A DNA stretch of 35,674 nucleotides from an uncultured Clostridia bacterium (GTDB lineage: Bacteria > Bacillota > Clostridia > UBA1381): positions 1 to 35,674 of the forward strand of contig CANQYQ010000008.1 in assembly GCA_947628155.1 (NCBI GenBank). Direction: 5' to 3'. The notes below the pieces were generated by a model, which did not search any database, was not told where the DNA came from, and saw only the letters and a program-made list of their open reading frames with translations. The position numbers and the translations under genes are program-made. Each line of letters opens with the position of its first letter. Position 1 is the first letter of the stretch. Shown in pieces: positions 18,909-29,689 of this stretch.

Positions 18909-20651
18909 TTATTCGCCTGGGATTTTAAACGCGCCGCCTCCGCCGCGGCAAAACAAGCCGTCATCAGATTCGCCGAGCCATTCTCGGCGGAGGATGAACG
19001 CCGCCTGTTTGGGCGCGCGCTCTCTTGTAAACACGCCCTTTTTATTTCCCATTACTCTGCCCGGACTTTGCTCGGTTGAAAAATCGGCAAAATTCCATAC
19101 GTGCATGCCCGCGACGGCCGGATGCCGTTTAATAAGACGTATGTAGGAGCGCAGGAAGTTCGCTTGAAATTCCTCGCTGAATTGCAGCATAAACGTTGAA
19201 TGAAGGCCCGCTATCGTGTCCGCGCCAAATTCGGTCACAATAAGGGGCGCGGTATAAACGCGTTCAAAATCGCGCAGGCAATCGTCCATTTGCTTTACCG
19301 CCGCGTCAATATTGCCGGGAGCCGCGCTGCCGGGCCAGTTTTCATAAGGGTACCAACCGTAATAGCGGTTTAAGCCTATTATGTCAACATATTGGTAAAT
19401 ATTGTCCTCGTCGGGTTTTGTCCACGCGACGTATGTAAGCGGCCGGGTATCTAACTGCCGCGCCGCGTCTATCACCGGCAGAAAAAATTTCTTCGACGCC
19501 GCGTCGGCCGTGTCGCATTCGTTGCCGATGCTGTATGAAATCACACACGGATGGTTTTTATCCCTGTCGATAAGCCGTTTCATATATTCCACGGCCTTTT
19601 CGCAGGTTTTCGGGTCGTTGAACTGCGTCCCGTCCATGCCCGCGAACGGGGCTTCATCAATTACAAGGAATCCCTCGCGGTCAGCCAAATCAAGCAGCTC
19701 CTCACTGTAGGGGTAATGGCTCGTCCTGAAGGAATTTGCGCCTGTCCATTTCATTAGGTCAAAGTCGCGGACGTTAAGCGCATAGGATAATCCCTTGCCC
19801 AAAACACAGAAATCCTCGTGCTTGTCAAAGCCTTTTAAATATACTGGTTTGCCGTTAAGGAGTATTTGTCTCCCCGACACGGCTATATCCCTAAAACCCG
19901 TTTTAAGCTTATAGCTATCCGCTGCACGGCCGTTATCGAAAAGGGTTATATTTACCGGGTAAAGCGCCGGATTTTCCAAAGACCAGCGTTCGTAATTTTG
20001 CAGCCGAAGCTCTCCGGTATAGCAGCCGCCGTTTTTGCTGAGCGCACACGGCACATCGCCTATTTTTGCCGTCACCGCCGCGTCATTTCCTTCTCCCGAG
20101 GCGGTTACGCGTATTGATGCTTTGCCGTCAGCGCCGGCGCGTACTGCTATGTCGGTTATATGAGCCTTCGGAAGCGCGCATACAAATACATGACGGTCAA
20201 TGCCCGCGTATCCGTAGAAGTCGCAAATGCGTACAGGCTCTTCATTTAGCGGTTCGCCGTTTACCTTTACAACGAGCAGATTATCACCGGAACGCACCAG
20301 ATCCGATACGTCCCATTCAAACGGAAGGTACGGCGCGCGGTCCTCACCGGCGAAATGACCGTTTATAAATACCGCAGCGCCGTACTGCACGCTTGAAAAC
20401 CGCAAGACAACGCGCTCATTTATGTCGTTTTCGTTTAATGCGAACGACGTCTGGTACCATGCTATCCCGTGATAGTGGTAAAGCTCATTCGCCTGCTCAT
20501 TCCATGACGCGGGCACGGCTATCGTCCGGGTATTATCAATGCCTCGCGCCCAGCCGAGAGCTTCTCCCTCGGCCGTTGGATCCTTTTTAAATTCCCAGTA
20601 GCCGTCAAGCTTATACGCTCTGCGGTGCGCGTTGTTTTGCGGATATAACAT
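18909..20651 (-). CDS. Glycoside hydrolase family 2 protein, beta-glucuronidase-like
   Basis: 580 aa; jelly-roll N-terminus, SYSIGNECDT acid/base motif, LIVTEFGADTIAGLHS nucleophile motif. Confidence 0.88.
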   Translation of the reverse strand: MLYPQNNAHRRAYKLDGYWEFKKDPTAEGEALGWARGIDNTRTIAVPASWNEQANELYHYHGIAWYQTSFALNENDINERVVLRFSSVQYGAAVFINGHFAGEDRAPYLPFEWDVSDLVRSGDNLLVVKVNGEPLNEEPVRICDFYGYAGIDRHVFVCALPKAHITDIAVRAGADGKASIRVTASGEGNDAAVTAKIGDVPCALSKNGGCYTGELRLQNYERWSLENPALYPVNITLFDNGRAADSYKLKTGFRDIAVSGRQILLNGKPVYLKGFDKHEDFCVLGKGLSYALNVRDFDLMKWTGANSFRTSHYPYSEELLDLADREGFLVIDEAPFAGMDGTQFNDPKTCEKAVEYMKRLIDRDKNHPCVISYSIGNECDTADAASKKFFLPVIDAARQLDTRPLTYVAWTKPDEDNIYQYVDIIGLNRYYGWYPYENWPGSAAPGNIDAAVKQMDDCLRDFERVYTAPLIVTEFGADTIAGLHSTFMLQFSEEFQANFLRSYIRLIKRHPAVAGMHVWNFADFSTEQSPGRVMGNKKGVFTRERAPKQAAFILRREWLGESDDGLFCRGGGGAFKIPGE

Positions 20652-20786
20652 TGCGATTTCTCCTATCGGTTATTTTTGAGGACATTGCCTTAATTATATC
20701 GTTATTGTACCATATTTTTATGTAAAAGGCAATATATTTATTATCCCGCCGGATCCCGCCGGAGATGCGAAATTTCAATTATGTAC

Positions 20787-20815
20787 TTGAAAAATTGACG
20801 GCTTACTGATATAAT
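20787..20815 (+). promoter_or_regulatory. Sigma-A-type promoter upstream of the flavin reductase-like gene
   Basis: TTGAAA, 17 nt, TATAAT. Confidence 0.65.
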
Positions 20816-20850
20816 GACGTTATAAATATAAAACGAAAGGGTTGATGATA

Positions 20851-21420
20851 ATGAAGAAGGATTTAGGATTGGTTCAGGCGGTATATCCCATGCCGGTGCT
20901 TATGGTCGCGGCGTATGATGAAAACGAGAAGGTCAACGTCATGAACGCCGCGTGGGGGCAGATATGCGATATGGATAAAATTATCCTGTTTATCGGCAAG
21001 GGCAAGAAAACATGGCTGAACATCAAGGAAAGCAAGGCGTTTACCGTGGCGCTCGCGGACGAGGCGCACATGGATGCGGCCGATTTCTTCGGCATTGCCT
21101 CCGGCAATAAAATCGATGATAAATTTGAGCGTACGGGGTACCACGCGGTAAAAAGCGACAAGGTCCACGCTCCTATCATCGATGAGTTCCCGGTCGTTAT
21201 GGAATGCGAGCTGCTTGAGTTTTTGCATACGGATCATGTTGACGGTATTGTCGGCAAAATAGTAAACGTCAAGGCGGAGGAAGCGGTTTTATCCGATAAC
21301 GGCAAGGTCGATCCGGCAAAGCTTCACGCGCTGATGTTCGACCAATTTCAAAACGGTTATTATGTCACCGGCGCAAAGGTCGGAAAGGCATGGAATGCCG
21401 GAATGGAGCTTATGAAATAA
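20851..21420 (+). CDS. Flavin reductase-like (FMN-binding) family protein
   Basis: YPMPVLMVAAYDENEKVNVMNAAWGQICDM..., FGIASGNKIDDKFERTG; ATG with upstream gaaaggg. Confidence 0.8.
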   Translation: MKKDLGLVQAVYPMPVLMVAAYDENEKVNVMNAAWGQICDMDKIILFIGKGKKTWLNIKESKAFTVALADEAHMDAADFFGIASGNKIDDKFERTGYHAVKSDKVHAPIIDEFPVVMECELLEFLHTDHVDGIVGKIVNVKAEEAVLSDNGKVDPAKLHALMFDQFQNGYYVTGAKVGKAWNAGMELMK

Positions 21421-21526
21421 ACTGCGCCGATCAAAACCGGCGCCGTTAGAAAAGCGGCGTCGGTATATTGCTTAAAATTTAATATTTATTCCATATGAAA
21501 TGCGCACCTCGGAAGGAGATTTTGAG

Positions 21527-21937
21527 ATGATAAGCGTTCGATATTTAAACGATGACGACAAAAAATTCTGGTACAGCCTCGACCGCCATTTGCCGGAGGC
21601 GGAATTTGATAACAAGGTTCGCACCAAAACCGGCTATGTAATACTATCGGACGGCAATCCGGCCGGGCTGCTCAGATACAATTTATTTTGGGATAACACT
21701 CCGTTTTGCACAATGCTGTTTGTAGCGGAAAAATACCGCGGACGCGGCTTTGGAACACGGCTTATGGAGCATTGGGAAAATGATATGAGATCGCGGGGTT
21801 ATAATTTGCTGCTCACGTCAACGCAGTCAGATGAAACGGCGCAGCATTTTTATCGCAGGATAGGCTATACCGACTGCGGCTGCCTTTTATTGGATTCACA
21901 GGCGGCGGAAATTTTTTTGAGTAAAGCACTAAAGTGA
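21527..21937 (+). CDS. GNAT family N-acetyltransferase
   Basis: FVAEKYRGRGFGTRLMEHWENDMRSRG and AQHFYRRIGYTDCG motifs; ATG after ggaaggaga. Confidence 0.88.
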   Translation: MISVRYLNDDDKKFWYSLDRHLPEAEFDNKVRTKTGYVILSDGNPAGLLRYNLFWDNTPFCTMLFVAEKYRGRGFGTRLMEHWENDMRSRGYNLLLTSTQSDETAQHFYRRIGYTDCGCLLLDSQAAEIFLSKALK

Positions 21938-21970
21938 TTGAACGGAGGATCGGTTTGGCGAGGTATACGT

Positions 21971-22345
21971 ATGAACGAAATAAAAGAACAAATATTGAGG
22001 TACGCAAAGAAAACATATAAAACGATCCCGGACGCGCCGTTTTCGACCGCTCCGACATATTCGGTGCTGCGCCACGGCGGCACGCGCAAATGGTACGCGC
22101 TTTTTATGGACGTGCCGCGAAACAGGCTCGGCATGGACAGCGATGAGCGCGTGGATATTTTAAATGTCAAATGCGACCCGATATTATCGGGTTCGCTTCG
22201 CATGAATAAGGGATTTTTGCCGGCGTACCACATGCACCGCGAGAATTGGCTGACAATACTTCTCGACGGAACGGTCGGCGCGGAGGATATTTATCCGCTG
22301 CTCGATATGAGCTACGAGCTGACAAAGAAAAAGAGAAATAAATAA
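21971..22345 (+). CDS. MmcQ/YjbR family protein
   Basis: KWYALFMDVPRNRLG, VDILNVKCDP, MNKGFLPAYHMHRENWLTILLDGTV. Confidence 0.85.
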   Translation: MNEIKEQILRYAKKTYKTIPDAPFSTAPTYSVLRHGGTRKWYALFMDVPRNRLGMDSDERVDILNVKCDPILSGSLRMNKGFLPAYHMHRENWLTILLDGTVGAEDIYPLLDMSYELTKKKRNK

Positions 22346-22445
22346 GCGGATATTGCGGCGTTTTGCCGCCGCGCAAAGCGGGTATGCGCGGCGGCCGCTT
22401 TAATTTGCTTGCATATAAAATTTTATTAGTAAGGGGAATATTATT

Positions 22446-24296
22446 ATGATTAAAAATATTGAACCAACGCTGCGCAGGATCGGCAATTATCTTAAGCTTG
22501 AGGATAACGCTGTTTTTGCTGTCCCGGAATACCAGCGGCCGTATTCATGGGAAATAGAACATTGCGATAAATTATGGCAGGATATTATTGATTTTATAGA
22601 CAGCGATAATAATGACAACTACTTTTTCGGTACAATAATTATCAATTGTCAAGATAACAATACAGTACTCGAGCTGATTGACGGACAGCAAAGGACCACC
22701 ACGTTCATGCTGCTTCTCAAGGCTCTTTTGCTGCGCGTCAACACCGCGATAGAGACCACGGCGCGGGATGAGGAGTCTGCCGGCCTTTTCAGAGGCTTAA
22801 AGGAGCGAAGAAGAAAAATAATGGGTATTTTATACAAAGCCGATCCCGAGGATATACCGGACAGGCCCGATATTGAAGCGGATAGGGATATTTACGCGGA
22901 TGCGTAGATCATAAAAAATTATTCCATTAACGAATTATATAAGACAGAATTGCAGTCTGTATTAAGCTCCGCTGATTTTGCCGAGGCCGAGTCAAGGGTC
23001 ATTAAAATTGCCCGAAAACAAAAGGATAATAAATATACAAACTTTTTCAGGAACTTCAAATTTTTCTATGAAAGAGCAAAAGAGCTTTCCGATTCGCAGC
23101 TCAATATTTTCACAAAGACGCTGACTGAAAGCTGCGAGGTCATAGAAATTAAGAGCTGGCAAACGGAGCAGGCTATAACCATGTTTAATTCCCTAAACTC
23201 GGACGGACTGCCTCTCTATGATTCCGATATTATTTCCGCGAAATTGTACGCGGCTGCCAAGGAGAACGGGACGGGAGATGAATTTACGAAGCTTTGGAAG
23301 GAGCTGATCGGACTTGTTAATGAATTAAAGCGGGATGATATTGCGGATATTGACGCAATTTTGATGCAGCAGATGTATTATGAGAGGGCAAAGAACTCGG
23401 AGATGGTGTCCCAAACAGGCTCGATTAACGTGACGACGCCCGGCTTAAGGAGATACTTTACGGATATAAACAGGAATATACTTCGCGACCCTGTCGGATT
23501 ATGCAAAAAGCTGATAAATCTTGCGCTGATATGGAAAAAGACTGCGTCATATCCCATGATTCGGGTTTTACTTAAATTTAACGATAACGCGAAGCTGTTT
23601 TTGGCAAGCTATTTCCATCGTTTTACAGCTAATGAAATAAGCGAGGACACGATAAAGGATATTGTGGAATGCCTTTTGAAATTGTTTGCGGTGCTGGAGC
23701 TGGTGGATATCGTATATTCCAGCAGCGCGTTTAAAACGTTCCTTTTCGGGGAAATAGTGAAATTGGCCGACGGCAATGTGCCGGCCGAAGAAATTAAGAA
23801 GGATTTTGACAGGCATATCCATGAAAAATGGAGTAAGGATAAAATCAGGGCGGATGTAATTGAGTACGATAAAAATATGCTTGTTTATTTGAATGAGTAT
23901 CTTTATGCCAAGGAATACAGCCTTAATTTTAACATAGGAACAAAATGTGATATTGAGCATATCATGCCCATCAGCGGCGCTAATATCGATGAAATCAGAA
24001 AAGACGCGCAGATTGAGAGCACGGAGGAATTTGAAGGCATAGTAAATAAGCTCGGTAATAAAATATTGCTTGAAGAAAAAATAAACCGGGCGATTGGAAA
24101 TGAATGGTTTAGGACAAAGGTGTCAACGAAATTATCGGATAAAACCGGGTATGTTGACAGCAGCTATCCTATTGCGTCGGCGTTAGTCGGGAAATTCGCG
24201 GACGTTAATAAGCCTTACTGGTGCAAGAAGGATATTGAAGACGCGACCGAAAAGATAGGCGACAGAATCATTAAATTTATATTTGGCGATCGATAA
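22446..24296 (+). pseudogene. DUF262/DUF1524 (GmrSD-like type IV restriction) gene interrupted by an in-frame TAG at 22905-22907
   Basis: ORFs 22446-22907 and 22950-24296 are in the same frame with one TAG and no other stop between; VPEYQRPYSWE, ELIDGQQRTTT (DUF262) and CDIEHIMPISG (DUF1524 HNH-like). Confidence 0.82.
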
Positions 24297-24310
24297 ATTC
24301 AAGAACCATA

Positions 24311-24346
24311 AAAAACGCCGTTTTACGGATCATCCGTAAAACGGCG
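24311..24346 (-). terminator. Intrinsic terminator of ridA (minus strand)
   Basis: 14-bp stem cgccgttttacgga/tccgtaaaacggcg with TTTTTTATGG following on the minus strand. Confidence 0.85.
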
Positions 24347-24388
24347 CCGGTATCAAATGTTTTGACGCTGTGACGCTCAGCGATATTT

Positions 24389-24760
24389 TTAAAGTTCAAC
24401 GATCGTTTCGACCTCGAGCAGCACATCCTTAGGCAGCCGCGCGACTTCCACGCACGAACGCGCCGGATAAGGCTCGGTGAAAAATTCGGCGTAAATTTCG
24501 TTGATTTTCGCGAAATCGTCCATGTTTTTAATAAATACGCCGGTTTTTACCACATTAGCCATACTGCCGCCGGACGCCTCGATGAGGTTTTTCACATTTG
24601 TCAGCGCCTGCCGTGCCTGCGCCTCAACGCCTTTTGGGATCTCACCCGTTTCGGGATCAATGGGTATCTGACCCGACGTGAACAGCATATTGCCGCTGAT
24701 TATCGCCTGCGAATACGGGCCGATGGCCGCGGGTGCGGATGTTGTTTTTACTTCTTTCAT
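24389..24760 (-). CDS. ridA: RidA family reactive intermediate/imine deaminase
   Basis: 123 aa; [48 protein letters not shown]. Confidence 0.93.
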   Translation of the reverse strand: MKEVKTTSAPAAIGPYSQAIISGNMLFTSGQIPIDPETGEIPKGVEAQARQALTNVKNLIEASGGSMANVVKTGVFIKNMDDFAKINEIYAEFFTEPYPARSCVEVARLPKDVLLEVETIVEL

Positions 24761-24764
24761 TGTC

Positions 24765-25655
24765 TTAACCTCCTATAACCGATACTCTCAGCAATGAGAA
24801 TATAAATGTAAACAATATGAAATATCCGAGCATCAACGCATACAGGACCCGCGATTCGGAATATGACGACCATTCCTCGTTCAAGGAAATATATGTCAGT
24901 ATGAACGATGACAGCGCGCCGCACATAAGCAGTATCATGAGCGTGGTCGTCGATATGAACGAGAATGCCACGCCGATCGCCGCAAGCGCGGTAAACGGGA
25001 TATTAGTCAGAACAAGCCGCTGTGCGAGCGGTGTAAAGCCTGTGCGCGAGCGGAATATAAATCGGTTTATCAGCCAGAAGATCCCGGTGTGGATGAGCAG
25101 GAAGAAGCCTCCTCCCAGCGCGCCCGACAATGCCGCCTCGACAGCATGCAAAACAGAGCGGAAGCCGGTTGTACCGCCGAAGCCTATAATATTGGCAATG
25201 GCGCGAAGCCAGCCGCGCGGCGCGCCAGTGTTTACAAAGTATACGCAAAGTCCGATCACCGCGCCTTGTATTGCCGCGATCAGCAGCATCTGCGGCATTG
25301 AAAACGCGCGGGGATTGGCAATTTCTGTCGCCGGTGATTTTATGAACCGGTAAATGTATGAGAATATCCCGCGCATTTCGGGCGTGCGCTGGCTTTTGGC
25401 CGCTTGCCGTTTCGCTTTATATCTGTTCCATTTGCGTTTTAACGGATTTTCAGCTTGTGTATAGCCGGTGCGGTAATAACCGTTTTCGTTCCGGGTGTAT
25501 TGTGTATTTGTGCCGGAATTGTTATATTGCGTTGACGTGTCGGTATTTTGTGAAGCCGAACCGCCGTCTTTTGCGGCTCGGCGCGCCGCCGCGCCCGGGC
25601 AGCTGCATTTTTCGCCCTCGGCTAACTCACGTCCGCAGTAAATACAGCTTCGCAT
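24765..25655 (-). CDS. Zinc-ribbon-tagged multi-TM membrane protein
   Basis: N-terminal [19 protein letters not shown], polar N/T/Q/Y linker, then five or so hydrophobic segments. Confidence 0.6.
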   Translation of the reverse strand: MRSCIYCGRELAEGEKCSCPGAAARRAAKDGGSASQNTDTSTQYNNSGTNTQYTRNENGYYRTGYTQAENPLKRKWNRYKAKRQAAKSQRTPEMRGIFSYIYRFIKSPATEIANPRAFSMPQMLLIAAIQGAVIGLCVYFVNTGAPRGWLRAIANIIGFGGTTGFRSVLHAVEAALSGALGGGFFLLIHTGIFWLINRFIFRSRTGFTPLAQRLVLTNIPFTALAAIGVAFSFISTTTLMILLMCGALSSFILTYISLNEEWSSYSESRVLYALMLGYFILFTFIFSLLRVSVIGG

Positions 25656-25764
25656 GCGTTCATCTCCTTTAAACAGCTTGTTTTTTATATTGTACCCCCG
25701 CCGTGCTTGTTGTGTCAATAATGTTTCTGTAAACTTATTGTGAACAAAAAATGACGGCGCTCAG

Positions 25765-26430
25765 TTAATTGTTAAATCCGTTTAACAGCCGTGCCGCGTA
25801 CGCTTCGTCAACGGCCTCCCAGTCAAAGCTGTACGGCTTAACGCCGGATTCGCGAAGACTTTTCCATATGGCGTCATAGCTTTCCGCGGGTACGGACGAG
25901 GTGTAGATCTGATTTTCGATCATATCGTGGATCATGAACTCAAGAGAACCGTTTTCGTATTTCCCGAACCGGCATGTGCGTTGGTCGCTCTTCTCGATAT
26001 CCTGCGATAAAATCATAAGCTTTATGACCTCGACAGCCTTATCGTTAAATCCGGCGTCGAATATCAGTATTTTTTCCAAAAGCGCGTTAAAATCGGTTAT
26101 GAAACGGAGATTATAGCCGTCGTATTTTTTCAAATCTCCCGTTTCCTTCGACGCATTTTTAATATCCGCGTACTGTTTTTTCGCCTCAGCCGGATCATCG
26201 CACGGTGAGAACGAAAAAATAAGCTTCTTATCATCGTCGAGGTAGAGCAGGGGAGTGGGCATAAGCCCCGTCTGACCGCATGATGGACAGCGGAAAATAT
26301 TTATCCTGCCGCGCAGCAGATCCTCTTTTAAATCCGCGCTGTCGCGTACGGTTATGGAATTCCATACAGTTATATCACTCATTTGCCCGCATTTGGGACA
26401 TTGTACATTATGCTTTACGTTAATACTCAT
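25765..26430 (-). CDS. CpXC domain-containing protein
   Basis: CPKCGQMSDITVWNSI and FRCPSCGQTGLMPTPLLYLDDDKKL. Confidence 0.8.
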   Translation of the reverse strand: MSINVKHNVQCPKCGQMSDITVWNSITVRDSADLKEDLLRGRINIFRCPSCGQTGLMPTPLLYLDDDKKLIFSFSPCDDPAEAKKQYADIKNASKETGDLKKYDGYNLRFITDFNALLEKILIFDAGFNDKAVEVIKLMILSQDIEKSDQRTCRFGKYENGSLEFMIHDMIENQIYTSSVPAESYDAIWKSLRESGVKPYSFDWEAVDEAYAARLLNGFNN

Positions 26431-27710
26431 TTTTCAATCTCCGTAATTTTCTGCGCCGCCGCCATTATGCCGAGCTTCGCGGATTCATATGTCAGTCCGC
26501 CCTGCATGAACGCGGTGTAGGGCGGCCGCATCGGCCCGTCAGCGGATAACTCAATCGACGCGCCCTGCACGAACGCGCCCGCCGCCATTATTACCTGATC
26601 CCGGTACCCAGGCATGTCCCACGGCTCGGGCGTTACAAAGCTGTCAACCGGCGCGCCCTTTTGTATGCCTTGGCAGAATGCCTTTAGCTTTTCCGCATCC
26701 TCAAGCCGTACGGCCTGGATTATATCATGGCGCGCGTCCGTCGGCTTTGGCTCTACGTAAAATCCCATTTTATCGAATACCTCCGCGCACAGAACCGCTG
26801 TTTTCAAAGCCTGCGCCACGATGTGCGGCGCGAAAAACAATCCCTGGTACATCAGTCGGTGAAGTCCGGGCGTTGAGCCGCATTCTCTGCCTATGCCGAC
26901 CGATGTCATTCGGTATGAGCATTTTTCTATTATGTCCGCGCGCCCCGCGATATATCCGCCGGTCGGCGCGAGACCGCCGCCGGGATTTTTAATAAGCGAG
27001 CCGATAATAAGATCCGCGCCGTAGTGCGTCGGCTCGAAATCATCTACAAATTCGCCGTAGCAGTTATCGACTATGCATACAGTATCGGGCGATACCGATT
27101 TTACCGCACGCACTATTTCCCCGATTTGCGCCGCCGACAGAGTTGGGCGTGTATCATAACCCTTTGAACGCTGTATCATAGCCGCCTTGGGCCTTATTTC
27201 ACCGCAGATTTTTTTGATTTTTTCAAAATCCGCCGCGCCGGTGGGGAGCAAATCAATCTGTTTATATTGTACCCCGAAATCCTTTAACGAACCGTTACCG
27301 CTTTCGCCGTTTATTCCTATCGCTTCTTCAAGCGTGTCATACGGCTTGCCGGTTACCGCGGCAAGTGTGTCGCCGGGGCGGAGCACTCCGAAGAGCGCGG
27401 TCGAAATCGTGTGTGTGCCGTTCACAAACGTGTGGCGCACGAGCGCGTCCTCCGCCTCAAACACCTGAGCGTATATTTTATCGAGCGTATCACGCCCCAA
27501 ATCGTCGTAGCCGTAGCCGGTCGTTTCGGCAAAGTGCGCATACGATACGCGGTTGTCCGAAAACGCCTTCATGACCTTTAATTGATTTATCTGCGCCGTT
27601 TCGTCAATTTTGGCAAACTGTCCGCAAACCGCCGCTTCCGCCTCATCTACGAGCGTCAATACATTGTCCGAAATGCCGAAATTTTCTTTTATAAATTTAT
27701 TCTTATCCAT
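26427..27710 (-). CDS. Methionine gamma-lyase family / aluminum resistance-type PLP protein
   Basis: 427 aa; HFAETTGYGYDDLGRDTLDKIYA, VNGTHTIS, RSKGYDTRPTL, NCYGEFV, IIGSLIKNPGGGLAPTGGYIAG. Confidence 0.88.
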   Translation of the reverse strand: MDKNKFIKENFGISDNVLTLVDEAEAAVCGQFAKIDETAQINQLKVMKAFSDNRVSYAHFAETTGYGYDDLGRDTLDKIYAQVFEAEDALVRHTFVNGTHTISTALFGVLRPGDTLAAVTGKPYDTLEEAIGINGESGNGSLKDFGVQYKQIDLLPTGAADFEKIKKICGEIRPKAAMIQRSKGYDTRPTLSAAQIGEIVRAVKSVSPDTVCIVDNCYGEFVDDFEPTHYGADLIIGSLIKNPGGGLAPTGGYIAGRADIIEKCSYRMTSVGIGRECGSTPGLHRLMYQGLFFAPHIVAQALKTAVLCAEVFDKMGFYVEPKPTDARHDIIQAVRLEDAEKLKAFCQGIQKGAPVDSFVTPEPWDMPGYRDQVIMAAGAFVQGASIELSADGPMRPPYTAFMQGGLTYESAKLGIMAAAQKITEIEK

Positions 27711-27851
27711 GTTAGTATACTCCTTTGCCGCAGCTATTATATACCAACGCGGATATCGTTGTCAACGAAAAAGATGATTTTTTACGTAAATGTGAAAAAT
27801 ATCGGATGTTATAAAATTCGGAAAAATCATATCATACCGACACGGATTTTA

Positions 27852-27880
27852 TTGACGATTGCGTGAAAATGTGGTATAAT
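27852..27880 (+). promoter_or_regulatory. Sigma-A-type promoter of rimM-trmD
   Basis: TTGACG, 17 nt, TATAAT; a second GGTATAAT follows at 27883-27890. Confidence 0.7.
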
Positions 27881-27963
27881 ATGGTATAATAAGGATATTA
27901 TAGGCGCGGGATAATATTGCGCTTGCACCGCGCGCTGTGATAAGTATAAAAAAGGAGAATTTT

Positions 27964-28476
27964 ATGGATTTGCTTGAAGCGGGAAAAATCGTTAACACCC
28001 ACGGATTGCGCGGCGAGGTAAAGGTCGTGCCGTGGACGGATCATCCGGAGGATTTTGAGAATATCGAATATGTGTTTGTAAAGAAAAAAACGGGCGATGA
28101 ACGGCTCGATATTGAAAGCGTGCGGTATCAGAAGAACAACGTGCTTTTGAAATTCTCGCAGATAAAGGATATAAGCGAGGCGGAAAAATACAAGGAGCTG
28201 ACACTGTACGCACCGAGGGAGATGTTTGAGCTCGAGGAAGGCGCGCACTTTATCGCGGATCTGCTAGGCCTTGATGTGATGGACATTGACACGGGCGAAA
28301 AAATAGGTGTGATAGCGGATGTGTTTAACACCGGGAGCAACGATATTTACGATGTAAAGCGCGAGGGAAAGAAAAATCTGCTTATTCCCGTGATAGATGA
28401 TGTGGTGAAGGAAATAGATACGGACGGCGGATATGTGAAGATATTTATGATGGAAGGACTTGACGATGAGGTTTGA
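27964..28476 (+). CDS. rimM: 16S rRNA processing protein RimM
   Basis: LLEAGKIVNTHGLRGEVKVVPWTDHPEDF; downstream trmD; RBS aaaggag. Confidence 0.92.
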   Translation: MDLLEAGKIVNTHGLRGEVKVVPWTDHPEDFENIEYVFVKKKTGDERLDIESVRYQKNNVLLKFSQIKDISEAEKYKELTLYAPREMFELEEGAHFIADLLGLDVMDIDTGEKIGVIADVFNTGSNDIYDVKREGKKNLLIPVIDDVVKEIDTDGGYVKIFMMEGLDDEV

Positions 28477-29209
28477 CGTGCTGACGCTTTTCCCGGAGAT
28501 GTTCGAGGCGGTACTCGGCGAAAGCATAATCGGACGCGCAAGGGATGCCGGTATAATAGAAACAAATTTTATAAATATACGTGACTATACGAAGAACAAG
28601 CACAGGAAGGTGGACGATACTCCGTACAGCGGCGGCGGGGGCATGCTTATGACGGCGCAGCCGATATACGACGCGTATATGTCGGTTGCCGAGGGCCTTT
28701 CGTATAAGCCGTATACGATTTATATGTCGCCGCAGGGAAAGGTAATGACGCAGGAGACGGTAAAAAAGCTCGCGGCGGATTATGAGCATATCGTTATTTT
28801 ATGCGGTCATTACGAGGGCGTTGACCAGAGGGTGATAGACGAAATCATCGACGCGGAAATATCGATAGGCGATTTTGTGCTTACCGGCGGCGAGATCCCC
28901 GCAATGGCGGTTATTGACGCTGTATCGCGTATGCTGCCGGGTGTGCTCGCGGACGAAGGCTCGTACAGTAATGAATCGCATTTTAACGGACTTTTGGAAT
29001 ATCCGCAGTATACAAAGCCAGCAGAGTGGAACGGACACGGAATACCGGAGATTTTAATAAGCGGGCACCACGCGAAAATTGAGGAATGGAAACGTGAGCA
29101 GTCGCTTGTAAATACACTGAAAAAACGCCCCGATTTGCTTGAAAAGGCGGAATTGACGGAAAAGGACAGGGCGTTTTTGAAACACGCGGTACATGACGGG
29201 GAAATATGA
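28466..29209 (+). CDS. trmD: tRNA (guanine-N1)-methyltransferase
   Basis: MRFDVLTLFPEMFEA, DDTPYSGGGGMLM, LCGHYEGVDQRVID, ISIGDFVLTGGEIPAM. Confidence 0.95.
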   Translation: MRFDVLTLFPEMFEAVLGESIIGRARDAGIIETNFINIRDYTKNKHRKVDDTPYSGGGGMLMTAQPIYDAYMSVAEGLSYKPYTIYMSPQGKVMTQETVKKLAADYEHIVILCGHYEGVDQRVIDEIIDAEISIGDFVLTGGEIPAMAVIDAVSRMLPGVLADEGSYSNESHFNGLLEYPQYTKPAEWNGHGIPEILISGHHAKIEEWKREQSLVNTLKKRPDLLEKAELTEKDRAFLKHAVHDGEI

Positions 29210-29211
29210 AT

Positions 29212-29621
29212 CTATCTTTATCGCGCAAATGCGTATGGGAAACCCGAACACCGTAGGGGCGGCCATCGGCCGCCTGTGTTCCGTAACCCAATATGGTATA
29301 CGGTGTGCGTTAGCCTCCCTTGTCAAAGGGAGGGGGACCATGCGTAGCATGGTGGAGGGATTCATATTTACAGAAAACCGCATATTGCGGCGATTTGTTG
29401 AAATTGCGGAATCCCCCAGTCAGCTTCGCTGACAGCCCCCTTTGACAAGGGGGGCCTTAGCAGAGCGTTCCCGTGAGTGAAAATCGTATATTGGCACGAT
29501 TGTAGGGGCGAACCGTGTTCGCCCGTGTTCCGTAACACAATATGGTATGCGGCGGGACGTCGAGGGCACCGTCCCCTACAGTGCTCCCCATACGCATTAG
29601 TGCGATAAACATAAATTTATC
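29212..29621 (-). repeat. Interspersed repeat element copy B, opposite orientation to copy C
   Basis: Inverted ends ttatcgcgcaaatgcgtatggg (29218-29239) and ccccatacgcattagtgcgataa (29587-29609); centre is the reverse complement of the copy C centre. Confidence 0.85.
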
Positions 29622-29689
29622 TTACCAAAGTAATACATTACCGATAACGGAAATATATGTTAAAATATTGATATATAGGAGGCGGAGGA

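Noticed and set aside
22366-22394. 10-bp GC-rich hairpin before the DUF262 gene
   Set aside because: Probably an ordinary terminator-type palindrome for the upstream gene; T-tract is weak and there is no further evidence.
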